A DNA stretch of 64,000 bases from CAVUWL01 sp963787415 (lineage in GTDB: Bacteria; Actinomycetota; Thermoleophilia; Solirubrobacterales; 70-9), in assembly GCA_963787415.1 (NCBI GenBank), contig CAWBCO010000002.1, forward strand, positions 186,001 to 250,000. Reading direction: 5' to 3'. The position numbers and the translations under genes are program-made. Within the stretch, counting starts at the first letter, position 1, and the number at the start of each line of letters is the position of its first letter. The notes under the pieces are model-generated. The model did not search any database and was not told the DNA's origin. It saw nothing but the letters and a program-made list of their open reading frames with translations. This document shows, piece after piece, positions 1 through 9,796 of this stretch.

Positions 1-881
1 GGGCACTGGCCGGCCCAGCAGGCGAGGTGCTTGTCGGTGGGGAAGGCGGTCATGTCGGTGCCGATCTCGGCGACGATCACCTCGGCGCTGCGCCGCTGAA
101 CCCCGGGGATCGAGCAGAGGAGCTCAACGGCCGGGGCGAAAGGGGCGATCTGCTCCTCGATCGCGTCGGAGAGCCCGTCGATCTGCTCGTCGAGGAAGTC
201 GACGTGGGCGAGGATCGCTCCGATCCAGACCGCGTGGATGCGGTCGAAGCGGCCCTCGAGCGCTTCCCTGAGCGCGGGCAGCTTCGCGCGCAGCCGGCCA
301 CGGGCCAGCTCGGCAAGCACCTCGGGGTCGGTCGTGCCTTCGATCAGCGCCGCGAGCATCGCCCGGCCCGAGACGCCGAGGATGTCGGTCGCGACACAGT
401 CGAGCTTGATCCCGGTGTCCTCGAGCGCTTTGTGGAGCCGGTTGGCCTCCCGGGCGCGCTCCTGGATCTGCGTCTTGCGGTACCGGGTGAGGTTCCGCAG
501 CGCCCGGATCGGCTTGGGCGGCACAAAGCTCGCCCGCAGCAGCCCCGCCTCGGCAAGCTGGCACAACCAGGCCGCGTCAGAGACATCGGTCTTGCGGCCA
601 GGCACCTGCTTGACATGGCGCGCGTTGACGAGCAGCACGCGAACTCGTCCTCGAGGATCGCCCACACCGGCTTCCAAAACACCCCTGTCGCCTCCATCGT
701 CACCTGCTGCACACGATGAGCAGCCAGCCAGTCGCGCAAGCCCAGCAGGCCGCGCACCGTCGTCGCGAACTCCGCAACATGCTGCTCGCGGCCCCTGCCC
801 TCCGTCGGGCACCCGCACACACGCGGTCACCTGCGCCTTGTGGACATCAAGCGCCGCCGGGCGCTCAACGATCGTCTCCAC
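1..881 (-). pseudogene. IS110 family transposase, partial and frameshifted
   Basis: The protein is a DEDD-type IS110 transposase that would recombine its own circular element. Translation starts at a GTG preceded by GGAGG and gives an ALDVHKAQVTACVRVPDG start, then REQHVAEF and VTMEATGVFWKPVW, all typical of the RuvC-like N-terminal domain. Two single-base shifts break the frame, one near 800 (after VRVPDG) and one near 640 (after EDEF). After the second, the frame continues with LLVNARHVKQVPGRKTD and runs open to the window edge through the helix-hairpin-helix region (LLCSIPGVQRRSAEVIVAEIG). The 3' end lies outside the window. It is a different subtype from the second IS110 copy at 7-8 kb. 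The family call is firm; whether the shifts are real is open. Confidence 0.85.
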
Positions 882-955
882 AACCCACCTCCTCGGGACT
901 CGACGGACGAACGTCGCCCAGGGGCCTCGAGAACTGACGAGTCTGACAAGCGTGC

Positions 956-1452
956 TCATGGCAACAGTCCGGAGATCCGGGGAGACCCACACGCCAAACT
1001 AATCTCGGGCTCACCAGCACCAAGAGTGAGCGGCGTTCGGCAGACGACACACCCCCGATCATCACCCATTTTCACCCGCCGCAGGCCGGCGCGGGGCGCC
1101 CAGGAAAACTGACAAAGAACCCGGTATCCGCTTTGTTGCCAGTTTCGAACTCGCAGGCGTTGGGCGTCGTTCTTGGCGTTGTCGTCATCGCTCCCGATAA
1201 TGTCGCCAGTCTGAACCGGGATACTTGTCTTGAAGGTATTGAGAGTGCTTGGGATCAATGCTCGCGGCCCGTCGTGGCCCACAACGAGGTATTTTTCACT
1301 TCCCAACGGCCGATATACCTTGAAAGTCTCGGTCTGACCACTCCTTCCGCCGCATTCGTGCTCCAGGACGTGATCACACCTGGGGCAGCTACCGTCGAAG
1401 CCGTTGCAGCGGAGCCGGTTGGCGCCCCGTCATAGGGGCCTGCGACGGACAT
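956..1452 (-). pseudogene. Fragment of a secreted beta-sandwich protein, frameshifted
   Basis: No named function. The readable part is an APGVITSWSTNA segment, then after a shift near 1325 FKVYRPLGSEKYLVVG and LNTFKTSIPVQTGDIIG. This is the pattern of a beta-sandwich domain found in many secreted Thermoleophilia proteins, and it resembles the N-terminal half of the secreted PASTA protein at 56.6 kb (residues around VVRWRIRG to LELDIP). No signal peptide or start is visible, and the C-terminal 60 residues match nothing I know. It is probably the remains of a longer secreted protein, or one gene split by a sequencing indel. Confidence 0.4.
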
Positions 1453-1679
1453 GCGGTCGGATTGCTAGGCGCCAACTGACCTATCGTTACGGGGGCCGCC
1501 TGGCACTTCCAGCCGGGAAAAGCATCAGAGCGCCCACGGCCGTTGCGGCACCAGGAATGCGAGGGCTCGGACAGGGACGGGAGCTCTGGACGATGAGCTA
1601 AGTTTCTTCATGGCGCGGGAGACTAACCCAGTGTCCGGTACAACGGGGAAGCTTCGGCCGATCAGCTCGCTGAGACGGC

Positions 1680-2437
1680 CTACAATATGGCCCGGACCGC
1701 CGTGGTGCCATCCGTGCCTTCGAGATTTAGTCGGTTAGGTACGCCCTTAGCTAGCTCTGCGCTCGGAAACGTGATCCCATTGAGCACGATGGTTGCTCCT
1801 TCGTTACCGGCTATGACGCCGTCAAGCCGTGGCCTTCGGCGTTGGCGCCCGTTCCTCCGATGAGAAAGGCTGATCCTGGTTCGCCCGGGATGAAAATCTG
1901 TATGACTCCGTTCGCGGGTCGAAAGCCTGGGCGGTACGTGAAGAGCCTGACGTCGCTTCCGGTTTTTTCTTTGCCGACTTTCACAATTCCTTCGAGATGG
2001 ACGACTCCTTCCTTGTCCTTGTAGAAGCTGGCGGCCGGTCCAAGGTTGATACCGGGTGCGTCGCCATTTTCGCTACCGCCTTCAAATGCTGGTTGGCCGG
2101 GCTGGTTGACCACATGGATCGCTTTAGGGGCCGACAGGGCATTCGCGGGGTAGCCGTTGTCGCGCTGCTTGCCTGGGTGGCGGCGGGCACCGTTCCGAGC
2201 GTTGAGGCGTTGATCTGCGTGCCGGTCAGCGAGCCACTTTGGACCTTTGAACCCGTGATCGCGCCGTTCTTGATCCTTTGCCGCGGTCAGCGGCGTTGTT
2301 CTTGATCTGCTTGGTGCCGACGCTGTTCTTCTTGAGTTGCGTGGCGGCGTAGGCACTCCCCCCCAGCGCGATGAAGACCGCGACGGTCGCCATCACGTTG
2401 GCATAGGTCAGTTTGCTGCGGATCGTTCGCGTCGCAT
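1680..2437 (-). pseudogene. Secreted KKNSVGTKQ-repeat family protein, several frameshifts
   Basis: A Thermoleophilia-type exported protein of unknown function. It begins with a hydrophobic leader (TYANVMATVAVFIALGG, then SAYAA), followed by the characteristic QLKKNSVGTKQIKNNA repeat and IKNGAITGSKVQSG, a GTVPAATQAS linker, and a C-terminal beta-rich domain (GNEGATIVLNGITF near the end). These pieces lie in three frames, so at least four single-base indels separate them (near 2430, 2290, 2270, 2140 and again near 1815), yet the amino-acid pattern of each piece is intact. That argues for recent or artefactual indels rather than long decay. The true start is uncertain; the ATG at 2393 lies inside the leader. 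Confidence 0.6.
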
Positions 2438-2466
2438 CTCCGAGTCGTAGTGGTTGACGAGCCGGA

Positions 2467-2742
2467 TCAGCCTATGCCTGAGTCCCAGACCGTGCAGAGA
2501 GCACTTGGACGCTGATTGAAGATAGCTTCGGTGCGGGGATCGGAGGGTGCATCAAAGACGACTAGGCTCCGGGTACGTCGCAATTCTGGATCACCTGCCG
2601 GGCTGCGCTCGATGACAAGGTAATCGCCAATCTCGACGCCGAGGGCGGTCCGAAGACCTCGACGCCGCGATTTCTCGATCCCGAAATCAGCGAGCGCGAT
2701 ACGAACGGTGTTGAATCTGGGCCACTCGACCTTTTGAGCCAT
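2467..2742 (-). CDS. Hypothetical 91-aa protein
   Basis: I do not recognise this protein. The 91 residues have the composition of a folded soluble protein (WPRFNTVRIALADFGIEK, LGVEIGDYLVIERSPAG, LVVFDAPSDPRTEAIFNQRP), with no signal peptide, membrane segment or cysteine cluster. It sits between two frameshifted secreted genes with no close partner in the same direction. It could be the 3' part of a longer gene. Confidence 0.35.
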   Translation of the reverse strand: MAQKVEWPRFNTVRIALADFGIEKSRRRGLRTALGVEIGDYLVIERSPAGDPELRRTRSLVVFDAPSDPRTEAIFNQRPSALCTVWDSGIG

Positions 2743-2975
2743 TCCTATACCGGCGTACGACTGCGATCGCCGACGCAGTCGGAGGAGGCGGGCGCAAGAT
2801 GAGCACCCGAGTCCTACACGCTTCTGTAGGCCGGAGACCTGGCCCTGATTGCTCTGCGCGGTAAGAGCTGCAGTATCCGTCGCGCGGCCTGTCTGCGAGC
2901 TCCCGGCATGGGCGCGCGGCCGCTAGCGAACCGACCGAGACGCTAGGCCGCCGAACCGGCACCGGGTCCTACCTG

Positions 2976-3437
2976 TTGGGCTACCATCACCGCCGGCGCG
3001 GCCAAAAAATCCGAATCCTTGGGTCTGCAGGGCGAAAACATAACCAACGTCGCCCCTGCGGGGATTTGTGCGCCCCAACCGACGGCGTTATATGTGGTTT
3101 TGCCACTGTGCCCCCAATGACCTCGAAGCAATTCTGCTATTCGGGTCCCGCCGTAACAGAGGCAGGATTTAATTTGATCGAACAGGTCAAAGTAACGAGC
3201 GCGCCGGCTATCGCGTCTTGTCCGGTGCCGGGCTTCACTCCGGCCTCCAGTGGCGGTGCAGGCGGAGCCGGTAGTGGCGGTTCAGGTAGTGGCGGCTCTG
3301 GTGGAAGTGGCGGCTCGACTCCGCCGACAACGCCGCCCACAACTTTGCCGGGTGCGAAGTGTAAGAAGGGCTTCAAGAAGAAGACAGTTCACGGCAAAAC
3401 CAAGTGCGTGAAGGTCAAGAAGAAGCACAAGCACTGA
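2976..3437 (+). CDS. Putative exported protein with Gly/Ser linker and Lys-rich Cys tail
   Basis: The C-terminal half has a long Gly/Ser linker (around residues 90-118), a Pro/Thr stretch, then a basic tail with two cysteines (KCKKGFKKK and KCVKVKKKHKH). This tail type closes many exported Thermoleophilia proteins and probably contacts the envelope or anionic polymers; that role is inference. The first 50 residues are arginine-rich and unlike a signal peptide, so the true N-terminus probably lies in another frame upstream (an open frame reading TITAGAAKKSESLGLQG runs through 2980-3110). The start is therefore uncertain and one indel is likely. Confidence 0.45.
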   Translation: MGYHHRRRGQKIRILGSAGRKHNQRRPCGDLCAPTDGVICGFATVPPMTSKQFCYSGPAVTEAGFNLIEQVKVTSAPAIASCPVPGFTPASSGGAGGAGSGGSGSGGSGGSGGSTPPTTPPTTLPGAKCKKGFKKKTVHGKTKCVKVKKKHKH

Positions 3438-3499
3438 GGGGAGCCGGTCCATATCGGCTCGGGGCACTGTGCAGCCTTTGAGATACTTTTTAAGTCGGT

Positions 3500-4127
3500 C
3501 TAGGATGGGTTCGGGTCGAGAACGACGAGCAGCGCGCCGGCGCCAGTCGGTACCACCGCCTCGGTGACGCGATCATCGTCGCGAATCAACGTACGGAAGT
3601 CTCTTACCTCCTCCGGGTGGGAGAGGACGTTGTCGACGCCTAGCAGTCCGCCGGGCCTCAGCACGCGGATGAGGTCGGGGCAGTACCCAGCGTATGCCGA
3701 GCGTTCCGCATCGAGAAAGATCATGTCCCAATAATGGTCAGCAGACTCGCGCAAGGTGACCTTGGCGTCCTCCACGCGCAGATCGACCCGCTCCTGGAGT
3801 CCGGCGCGCACGAGATTCTGTTGGGCCTGAGAGCTGCCGGCCCGCATCGTTGTCGACGCTTATCAGACGCCCTCCCACGCTGCGCACCGCGTCGGCGAGC
3901 CAAAGGGTCGAATAGCCATTGGAGGTGCCCAGCTCCAGCAACCTCCGGGCACCGGTTGCGCGCACGAGCAGCGCCAGCAGTCGGGCGGTGTCCGGCTCGA
4001 GATTTCGGAAGCGATCCAGCCGGTCGGGCTCGCCTGCGTCGTGCTTGACCCCGTGAGCGTGGAGCTTTTCCAGCAGATTCACAAGTTGGTCCTCCAAAAC
4101 GTCCCCATCATCTCTGACCTGCGCCAT
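3500..4127 (-). CDS. SAM-dependent O-methyltransferase, one frameshift
   Basis: Class I O-methyltransferase of the catechol/caffeoyl-CoA type, transferring methyl from S-adenosylmethionine to a hydroxyl group; substrate unknown. Starting at the ATG of MAQVRDDGD, the first part carries the SAM-binding motif (RRLLELGTSNGYSTLWLA) and the acidic end of strand 2 (ISVDND). The frame then slips near 3850 and continues with AQQNLVRAGLQERVDLRVEDA, the metal/substrate motif WDMIFLDAERSAY and LRPGGLLGVDNVL, ending at a normal C-terminus. Joined, it gives about 208 residues, the usual family length. A second methyltransferase lies just upstream in the same direction. Confidence 0.75.
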
Positions 4128-4366
4128 GCGCGCTTCATGGCGAGGCGACAAGAAGCTCGAATCTGGATTCGCTATGTCCTCCGATCCGGCTGCAGGGTGC
4201 AGCATTCATTCCTCTAGCTCCAACTCTCCGTGATGCCCTCAGCGAGTTCGGCGAGCTCGACAGCCTCTAAGCCTAGGTCACCAACATGTACACACCATGC
4301 CCCTTCGGTGGGATTGGTGGGATGGGTCTGCAGGCCAGTCTTACTGCGGCTTTCGGCCCCAGGCTG

Positions 4367-5133
4367 CTACCAAGCTGCTGCAGGTGAGAATGGCATCCGG
4401 CTGGCTAAAATAGTCTTCCAGGCGGTGACGTTCGCATCCGTCAGGAGGCCCGCAGCGGCCAATTTGGGCGCAGCCTCAAGTGCTGTCGCTCGCGCAAGCT
4501 CGTAGTCAGGTTCGCCTGGTCCACTGACCGGGGTCTCAATTCTGGTACCGAGCAGCGAAGTCCACACTCAGACAACAGCCCCGGCAGGCTGCGTCCGAAC
4601 TGGGCATTGAAGATCCCCGCTTCCTTCATCGTGTCGAACGTCCGGTGTGCGATCTCGCTCATCTCTACGGAGTCTGGATGTCCGCCATAGTGAAAGAGGC
4701 CAAAGTCGGGCTCCTCGGCAAGGAGCAGGCCCCCCGGCCGTAGGGCTGCGGCCAATTTGGTCAGCGTTTCAGCCGGGTCTGGCAGGTGCATCAACAGGGC
4801 TCGGCAATGCACCAGGTCAAAGGCTTCAGCCTCGACCTCATCTTCGCGGATGTCCAGCGCCCGGACCTCAACGTTCTCGGGCATATCGGTCAGAAAGCGT
4901 AGATCGATGTCCACAGCCGTCACCGAGCCCGTCGGGGCGACCTTATCCGCGAGCCAGCGGGCAATTGAACCTCGTCCAGCGCCGACCTCGAGGCAACGCC
5001 AGCCAGGCCCAACACCGAGCTCTTCGAGCTGGCGCATGGTACCGGGATCGCGGGAGGCCTCAAGCAGCCCCAGCCGATCGGACTCCGTCTCCGTCTCGGT
5101 ATCGGCATTGATGTACCCGCTGTCAGGCGTCAT
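4367..5133 (-). CDS. Class I SAM methyltransferase, one frameshift near the C-terminus
   Basis: Small-molecule methyltransferase of unknown substrate. Motif I is WRCLEVGAGRGSIARWLADK (about residues 46-65), the acidic residue of motif II is in VTAVDIDLRF, and motif post-I/III appear as FDLVHCRALLMHLPDP and LRPGGLLLAEEPDFG. After LPGLLSECGL the frame shifts near 4565 and continues as WTSLLGTRIETPVSG and ELARATALEAAPKLAAAGLL to a natural stop, giving about 255 residues. It sits upstream of the O-methyltransferase on the same strand with about 240 bp between them, so a common promoter is possible but not shown. Confidence 0.75.
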
Positions 5134-5395
5134 AACCCACTCCGTTCTCGGCTCTATGTTTGATTGCGTCGAGCATTATCGGTGTTTGGTGCCTTGTACG
5201 GGTGGCCGGTTTGAACTCCTGCTCGTTGCCGTCGCGTCCCTGTGCCCGACCTGTTCACTCGGCGCCCGCCCAATCCGACCTCCGCTTTGGCCATCGCCCC
5301 ACCCGTCTGCTAAATCCCGCCAAACCACTCGACTGGCGCGGGGCCGTCGGCGCTGGGAACACGGTGTCGCGTCAGAGGATACCCTTGGTCCTCAC

Positions 5396-5939
5396 ATGGA
5401 GAGTGAAGCCGCCGCGGACGCGGACAGTCAACTCGATTTCCATCCGGGCATGGGGATGCGGTGGGAGATCACGCGAAGCACGGAGGACAGCTCCGGCGAG
5501 GTCTTCGAGTCCACGAACTGGCTCGATCCGGGAATGCCGGGGCCTCCGTCTCACCTGCATCCCGACAGCGAGGAGAGCTTCGAGGTAATCGAAGGGTCCC
5601 TGGACGTCTGCAAGGAGGGGGAGTGGACGACGTTGGCGGCGGGCGCCACGGCGACAGTGCCGGCGGGGGTGCCGCACACGCTTCGAAACGCGAGCGACGA
5701 GCCGGCCAGACTGTCACCCGAATTCGGCCGGCGGGGCGCTCGAGGCATTCTTTCGACAGTTGAACGGGCTGATCCACGAGGGCAAGATCAATCGACTGCC
5801 ACCGAAAGAGCCGCGCTCCGCCATCTACGCAGCGATGCTGTTCGACCGCTACCCGGATGTGATTCGCGTGACAGGTCCACTCACCGGCGTCTTCAAGGCG
5901 CTCGCGTTGGTGGGAAAGACGCTTCGGTTTGAGCTCTAG
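5396..5939 (+). CDS. Cupin-domain protein, frameshifted
   Basis: A single-domain cupin beta-barrel, probably a small metal-binding enzyme or sensor. Metal-site signatures are PPSHLHPDSEESFEVIEG (two His and a Glu) and VPAGVPHTLRNASDEPAR (second cupin motif with the third His). The frame slips around 5710-5735; after VTRIRPAG the protein continues as GALEAFFRQLNGLIHEGK and AIYAAMLFDRYPDVIRVTG, ending in KTLRFEL. Joined length is about 180 residues. It is transcribed divergently from the methyltransferase at 4.4-5.1 kb, sharing a 260-bp spacer. Confidence 0.7.
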
Positions 5940-6231
5940 CCGGCTGCTTCGATGAGTGGGGCCCGTTGCGGGCTGCGACGTCGTTAATGATCAGTCCTAG
6001 AGCCTCGTTTTCGTTACAGGTAGCGATGGTGGGCCGCACTGAACGGGCCGGCTTCCTGCCCCCTCTGCGCAAATGTCCGAGCGTGGACTGCTAGCGGTAG
6101 ACGACCGCAGTGGACGGTTGGCAAAATCAAACCGTCCATTGCGCTCCAGACGAATCGATCACCTGGCTAGGGACGGGTGACATTCTCGAATACTCGCCTC
6201 GCTGTGAACCTTGTGCCCCCTGGGTTCTTTC

Positions 6232-6345
6232 ACTCATATCTGGAGAGTTTGAATCTGCAGTAGTTAAAGCCGAGGGCAATGGCCTCGTTGTTTGCCGCGT
6301 TTTCATTTTTGATGAGCGCGCGGTGAGTCGCTGAACCGGAATGGC
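6232..6345 (-). repeat. 3' fragment of the dispersed NYCRF secreted family (copy 1)
   Basis: About 110 bp matching the 3' end of the sequence repeated at 19.7, 21.4 and 28.3 kb. It starts at the same point (TCACTCATATCTGGAGAGTT on the plus strand) and translates on the minus strand to an ALGFNYCRFKLSRYE ending. Here the coding frame is already interrupted within 60 bases, so it is a dead fragment. Confidence 0.75.
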
Positions 6346-6446
6346 TGCGGCGGGAAGATATTCGATTTGAGATTCTGTGGGGTGTGTTGCCATTTGTTGG
6401 CCCAGGGGAACTCCAATACACAGGCCTTGCCCCCTTGCCCGGCGTC

Positions 6447-6710
6447 TCAACGGGGGTCTCTGCCGTAGGCAGCCGAGCGGTGGCGAATGGCGAGGACGCG
6501 AACTGCCTTGTCGCCATCGGTCAGCTGAAAGAGGATCCGGTAGGCACCGACCCTGAGTGAGCGTAGACCTCGCAGCCTGCCTCGAAGCGCGTGACCCACT
6601 CGCGATTCTCGCTCCAAAAGGCCCAAGGCGTCCTTGACGGCGTCGATCAACGGCCAGCTCAACTCAAGCAGCTCGCGGCGGGCGCGCTGAGCGAGGACAA
6701 GCCGCGCCAA
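6447..6710 (-). CDS. RelE/ParE family toxin
   Basis: An 87-residue RelE/ParE-superfamily protein, a ribosome-dependent mRNA endonuclease or gyrase poison held inactive by an antitoxin. Typical features are the N-terminal VLAQRARRELLEL strand-helix start, the RLRGLRSLRVGAYRILFQL core and the RVLAIRHRSAAYGR end. The start is probably the TTG that follows the antitoxin stop by three bases, indicating translational coupling. The partner antitoxin immediately upstream has lost its N-terminus beside an IS110, so the pair is likely unregulated or silent. Confidence 0.8.
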   Translation of the reverse strand: MARLVLAQRARRELLELSWPLIDAVKDALGLLERESRVGHALRGRLRGLRSLRVGAYRILFQLTDGDKAVRVLAIRHRSAAYGRDPR

Positions 6711-6713
6711 CGC

Positions 6714-6950
6714 TCAGTCGGCGCTCGGCCGGCGCTCGGCCAGCTCGCTGCGAAGCTCGGCCAGGGTGAGCGTCTCGCCACGCTCGATCTCGGCGAGCCC
6801 CTCCTCCAGCGCCAGGAGAGCGTCCGGATCGGAGAGGATCGCCGCGGTTTCCTCCAGTGCCTCGTACTCATCGATAGTCAGTATGGACGCCGAGGCGGGC
6901 TGGCCCTCGGCGTTCGCAGGTGTCGCGGGTTAGCCTCGCGGTTGTAATCG
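6714..6950 (-). pseudogene. Phd/YefM-like antitoxin, N-terminally truncated
   Basis: The conserved C-terminal part of a Phd/YefM antitoxin is readable: GQPASASILTIDEYEALEET, then ILSDPDALLALEEGLAEIER and TLAELRSELAERRPSAD to a stop three bases before the toxin start. The N-terminal DNA-binding half (normally a TVRADLSALLDRV-like region) is missing; the frame is lost near 6950, about 40 bp from the start of the IS110 transposase. This region binds and neutralises the toxin, so a truncated peptide might retain some function if translated. Confidence 0.7.
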
Positions 6951-6989
6951 ACCGCTGCGGCCAGTGCCGCATACGAAGGAGGACCAGCC

Positions 6990-8142
6990 ATGCCTGACGT
7001 TAGCTCGACCGCCCCCGCCCAGGTGCAACACGTGGGTCGCGATCGATGTGCACAAGCTCTCGCTCGTCGCCGGCGACGCTGCCGGCGCTCGGGCGGCAGC
7101 CCGAGGTGACGCGCTTGGAGAACACCGAGCGCGCGATCCGCCGGTTCATCGGCATCGCTCGGGCGAGCCCCGAGGGCCTGGCGGTGGCTTATGAGGCGGG
7201 CCCTGGCGGCTATGACTTCTACCGGCTGCTGTGCACGATGGGCGTGGCGTGTGACGTGATCGCGCCGTCGCTGGTCCCGGTCCGCGCCGGCGATCGGGTG
7301 AAGACCGACCGGCGTGACGCCAAGAAGCTCGTGCGCCTCTACCGCGCCGGGGAGCTCGTCTTCGTGCAGCGCCGCCGTCCCCCGCGCAGGAGGGGCTGCG
7401 CGATCTGGTGCGCTGCGCGTGACGATCTGCGCTGCGCGCGCACCGCGGCGCGCCACCGGGTGGCCAAGGCGCTGCTGCGCCACGGGCACATCTACCGCGA
7501 GGGCAAGAGCCTGGACGCTCCGCCACCGCGACATGGGTCGCCGCCCAGCGCCTGGACGACCCGCTCGCCCAGGCCGCCCTCGAGCACATGCGCGCCCACC
7601 TCGACGGCGCTCGACGCGCAGATCGCCGCGCTGGACCAGCAGCTGGAGCAGGTCGCTGAGCGCGAGCCGTGGGCCGACCCGGTCAGCCTGGCTGTGCTCT
7701 TTCCGCGGCATCGCCACCCACACCGCGCTCGGGCTGCTCGCCGAGATCGGCGACTTCCGCCGGTTCGCGCACCCCGCGCGAGCTGATGAGCTACCTCGGG
7801 CTGACCCCGAGCGAGTACTCCTCCGGCGACCAACAACACCGCGGACACATCACCAAGACCGGCAACCGCCACGCCCGGCGGCTGCTGATCGAGGCCGCCT
7901 GGCACTACCAGCACCGCCCGCCTCTCCGCCCGGACGCCAGCCACCGCCGCGACGTCCCACCCGAGGTCGCCGCCCGCGCCTGGCAGGCCCAGATCCGCCT
8001 GCACCACCGCCACCGCGCCCTGACCGCCAACGGCAAACGCTCGACCGTCGCCAACGTCGCGGTCGCTCGCGAGCTCACCGGGTTCATCTGGGCCGCGATG
8101 ACCGACCAGCCCCTCCGCGAACAGGAGGTGGCCGCCGCCTGA
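6990..8142 (+). pseudogene. IS110 family transposase (second copy), multiple frameshifts
   Basis: A complete-length but broken IS110 transposase. It starts with an ATG 7 nt after GGAGG. The DEDD catalytic domain reads WVAIDVHKLSLV, AVAYEAGPGGYDFYRLLCTM, and DRVKTDRRDAKKLVRLYRAG; the C-terminal Transposase_20 domain reads ELMSYLGLTPSEYSSGDQQH and GHITKTGNRHARRLLIEAAW. These are separated by at least five single-base shifts (near 7010-7050, 7380, 7520, 7700 and 7775). IS110 elements lack conventional terminal repeats, so ends cannot be drawn. Its 5' side abuts the truncated antitoxin. Confidence 0.85.
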
Positions 8143-8285
8143 ACCCAATCCGACAGCGCTGGGGTGGGGCGGCCGGCGCCGACCCACCGGAGGACCCTCG
8201 ATTTCCCCTATGCGATCCCGACTCGCGACCCTAGTGCGAGGCAGCTCACGACCGGACACTGTCCTGCGGTCCCGACCCGCGCATC

Positions 8286-8543
8286 TCAGAGTGACCAGTT
8301 GTCGTTGCCGTCGCGCCGGCCGCCCGACCCCAGCAGACCACCACCCTGAACTCCCACACACATCAAAGAATTCAACCGCCCCTTGACACGGGCGTCCATC
8401 TCAGGGACAAGGGCCGCCGCGGGTTTCCCGTTGCGGGTCACCAACACGTGATCGCGGCGATCGCTGACGTCGTCAAGCAGTCTGCTGAGGTTGCTGCGCA
8501 GCTCGCGCACAGGGACGATCTTGGCCACAGGCAGAGTGTACAT
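8286..8543 (-). CDS. Phd/YefM family antitoxin, orphan
   Basis: A Phd/YefM-type antitoxin that represses its own promoter and blocks a partner toxin. The N-terminal DNA-binding fold is plain (KIVPVRELRSNLSRLLDDV, then HVLVTRNGKPAAALVPEMD). The start at MYTLPVAKIVP is chosen because longer starts add an arginine-rich lead. The last 25 residues are Gly-rich and unlike a toxin-binding tail, suggesting a shift or truncation near 8370. No toxin gene is visible on either side. Confidence 0.65.
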   Translation of the reverse strand: MYTLPVAKIVPVRELRSNLSRLLDDVSDRRDHVLVTRNGKPAAALVPEMDARVKGRLNSLMCVGVQGGGLLGSGGRRDGNDNWSL

Positions 8544-8572
8544 GATCGCGTACACACACCGTCCTGCCTTGC

Positions 8573-9190
8573 CTAGAGCTCGGAGGCGGATAGGTACCCG
8601 GACATGCATCGCTGCCAATCCACAGTCCAGCGGTTCATGTAGGAGGCGATGCGATCGAGTCGGGCGCTGTCGGCGTGGTAGCTGCCGGCAAGCGCGTTGG
8701 CCTGTTCGACTATTTGGTCGAGGATGCGAACGGTGAAGTCGACGGGGTTCTCGCCGTTGTGCTGTCGGAGCTTCAGCGACCAGCCGAGCAGGGTCGGGCC
8801 GCTACTTGGATTAACGGCGAGGATCGGCTCGGGATCGTTCAACGAAAGCGGATAGATCGCGAGGCAGACATCTGGGCGAACACGCCGGATGACGCGAGCG
8901 AAGAGCGCGTCGTCAACCAGAGCATTCAGCTCGTCGGGATCGCTGTGAGGGCTGACCGGTGAGATTGCGCCCTCCAGATTGCGCAAGTCAAAGGCCGCGC
9001 GGCGGTGGTCAAGATCGAACAACTCCCGGCCAGTCGCCTCGGGGCCCTGATCCCGCTCGCCTTCGGCGACCGTAATCAGGGCTTCCACTCGGGCAAACTC
9101 GGTGCCGCAGTTGTTGCACTCGATGAGACTCCCGAGCTCGATCAGACTGTCGCCCTCGGCGCTTGAGCACTCAGGGCATCGCAGTTTCAT
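8573..9190 (-). CDS. Zinc-ribbon protein of unknown function
   Basis: A 205-residue soluble protein that starts with a zinc ribbon: KLRCPECSSAEG, then about 17 residues later IECNNCGTEFARVEAL (CxxC...CxxC, residues 4-29). The rest is a mixed alpha/beta domain (DPDELNALVDDALFARVIRR, VDFTVRILDQIVEQANALAG, RLDRIASYMNRWTVDWQRCM) that I cannot assign. It lies on the same strand downstream of the first ubiquitin-like operon with about 600 bp between, and may or may not belong to that module. RBS-like AGGAGG lies just before the start. Confidence 0.6.
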   Translation of the reverse strand: MKLRCPECSSAEGDSLIELGSLIECNNCGTEFARVEALITVAEGERDQGPEATGRELFDLDHRRAAFDLRNLEGAISPVSPHSDPDELNALVDDALFARVIRRVRPDVCLAIYPLSLNDPEPILAVNPSSGPTLLGWSLKLRQHNGENPVDFTVRILDQIVEQANALAGSYHADSARLDRIASYMNRWTVDWQRCMSGYLSASEL

Positions 9191-9499
9191 TTCTTCCTCC
9201 CCCTTGGTGGCTCCGCCCAGCGCGGAAGCCGGTGCTCCCGATTGGCACGCTCAGCGTGCGAAGATCGGGGTGGCGGCGACCCGCGAATGCGCGAGAGTTG
9301 GTTGGCATGGAGGTGTGAGAGCTATGTGGAGGGAATTCGCCCCCATCGGCAGCTCGCCACAGCTCACCCCCTGCGAGCGCTTGCATGGCGGTTTGCCGGT
9401 AATGCGCACAGTGTGGCCCGAAGCTCTCTCGGCGATCGAGAAGTCGAGGTGCGGCAGAGGGCGCCTCGCAACTTGGCCCGCCGCTGTCTGTCTTACGCT
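9191..9499. other. Intergenic, no gene supported
   Basis: Nothing convincing is seen. Open frames here are overlaps in poor codon context leading into the methylase remnant. Confidence 0.5.
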
Positions 9500-9693
9500 G
9501 CGAATGTCGTGGTTGAGACCAGCCGACTTCTAGCGACCCCGGAACGAGAGCGGGAAGACCAGCACGGGGAAGTGTTTACCCGTCGCTGGGTCGCCGAGAT
9601 GATCCTCGACTTGGTCGGCTACACCTCCGACCGCGACCTGGCAAGCTTGAGGGCCTTGGAGCCCGCCTCGCGACAGACGAATCGCCGCGGCTG
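9500..9693 (+). pseudogene. Remnant of an Eco57I-type restriction-modification methylase
   Basis: A 60-residue stretch matches the start of the N6-adenine methylase domain of Eco57I-like (type IIG/BREX-like) enzymes: REREDQHGEVFTRRWVAEMI, LDLVGYTSDRDLASLRALEP. In the intact family this is followed at once by the SAM motif (ACGxGxFL); here the sequence departs at EPAS and no methylase follows. The 5' specificity is also lost. It looks like a leftover of a restriction system at the border of the defence-like region. Confidence 0.6.
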
Positions 9694-9796
9694 AGGCCAA
9701 GCTGCTGGTCGCAGCCTGAGTCATGGTGTTTCGGGTGCAACGTTTGGATAAGGGGCACTAGCGGCGGTCACTCCGCCCAACCCTGCAGCAGCGGGT

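Noticed and set aside
4757..5932. Long plus-strand frame of 391 codons
   Set aside because: Its first two thirds are antisense to a clear methyltransferase; only the cupin part from 5396 is real.
7492..8361. Long minus-strand frame opposite the second IS110
   Set aside because: Antisense overlap of the transposase, typical of GC-rich DNA.
9242..9500. Extended start for the methylase remnant
   Set aside because: No family similarity before about 9500; composition is that of an overlap.
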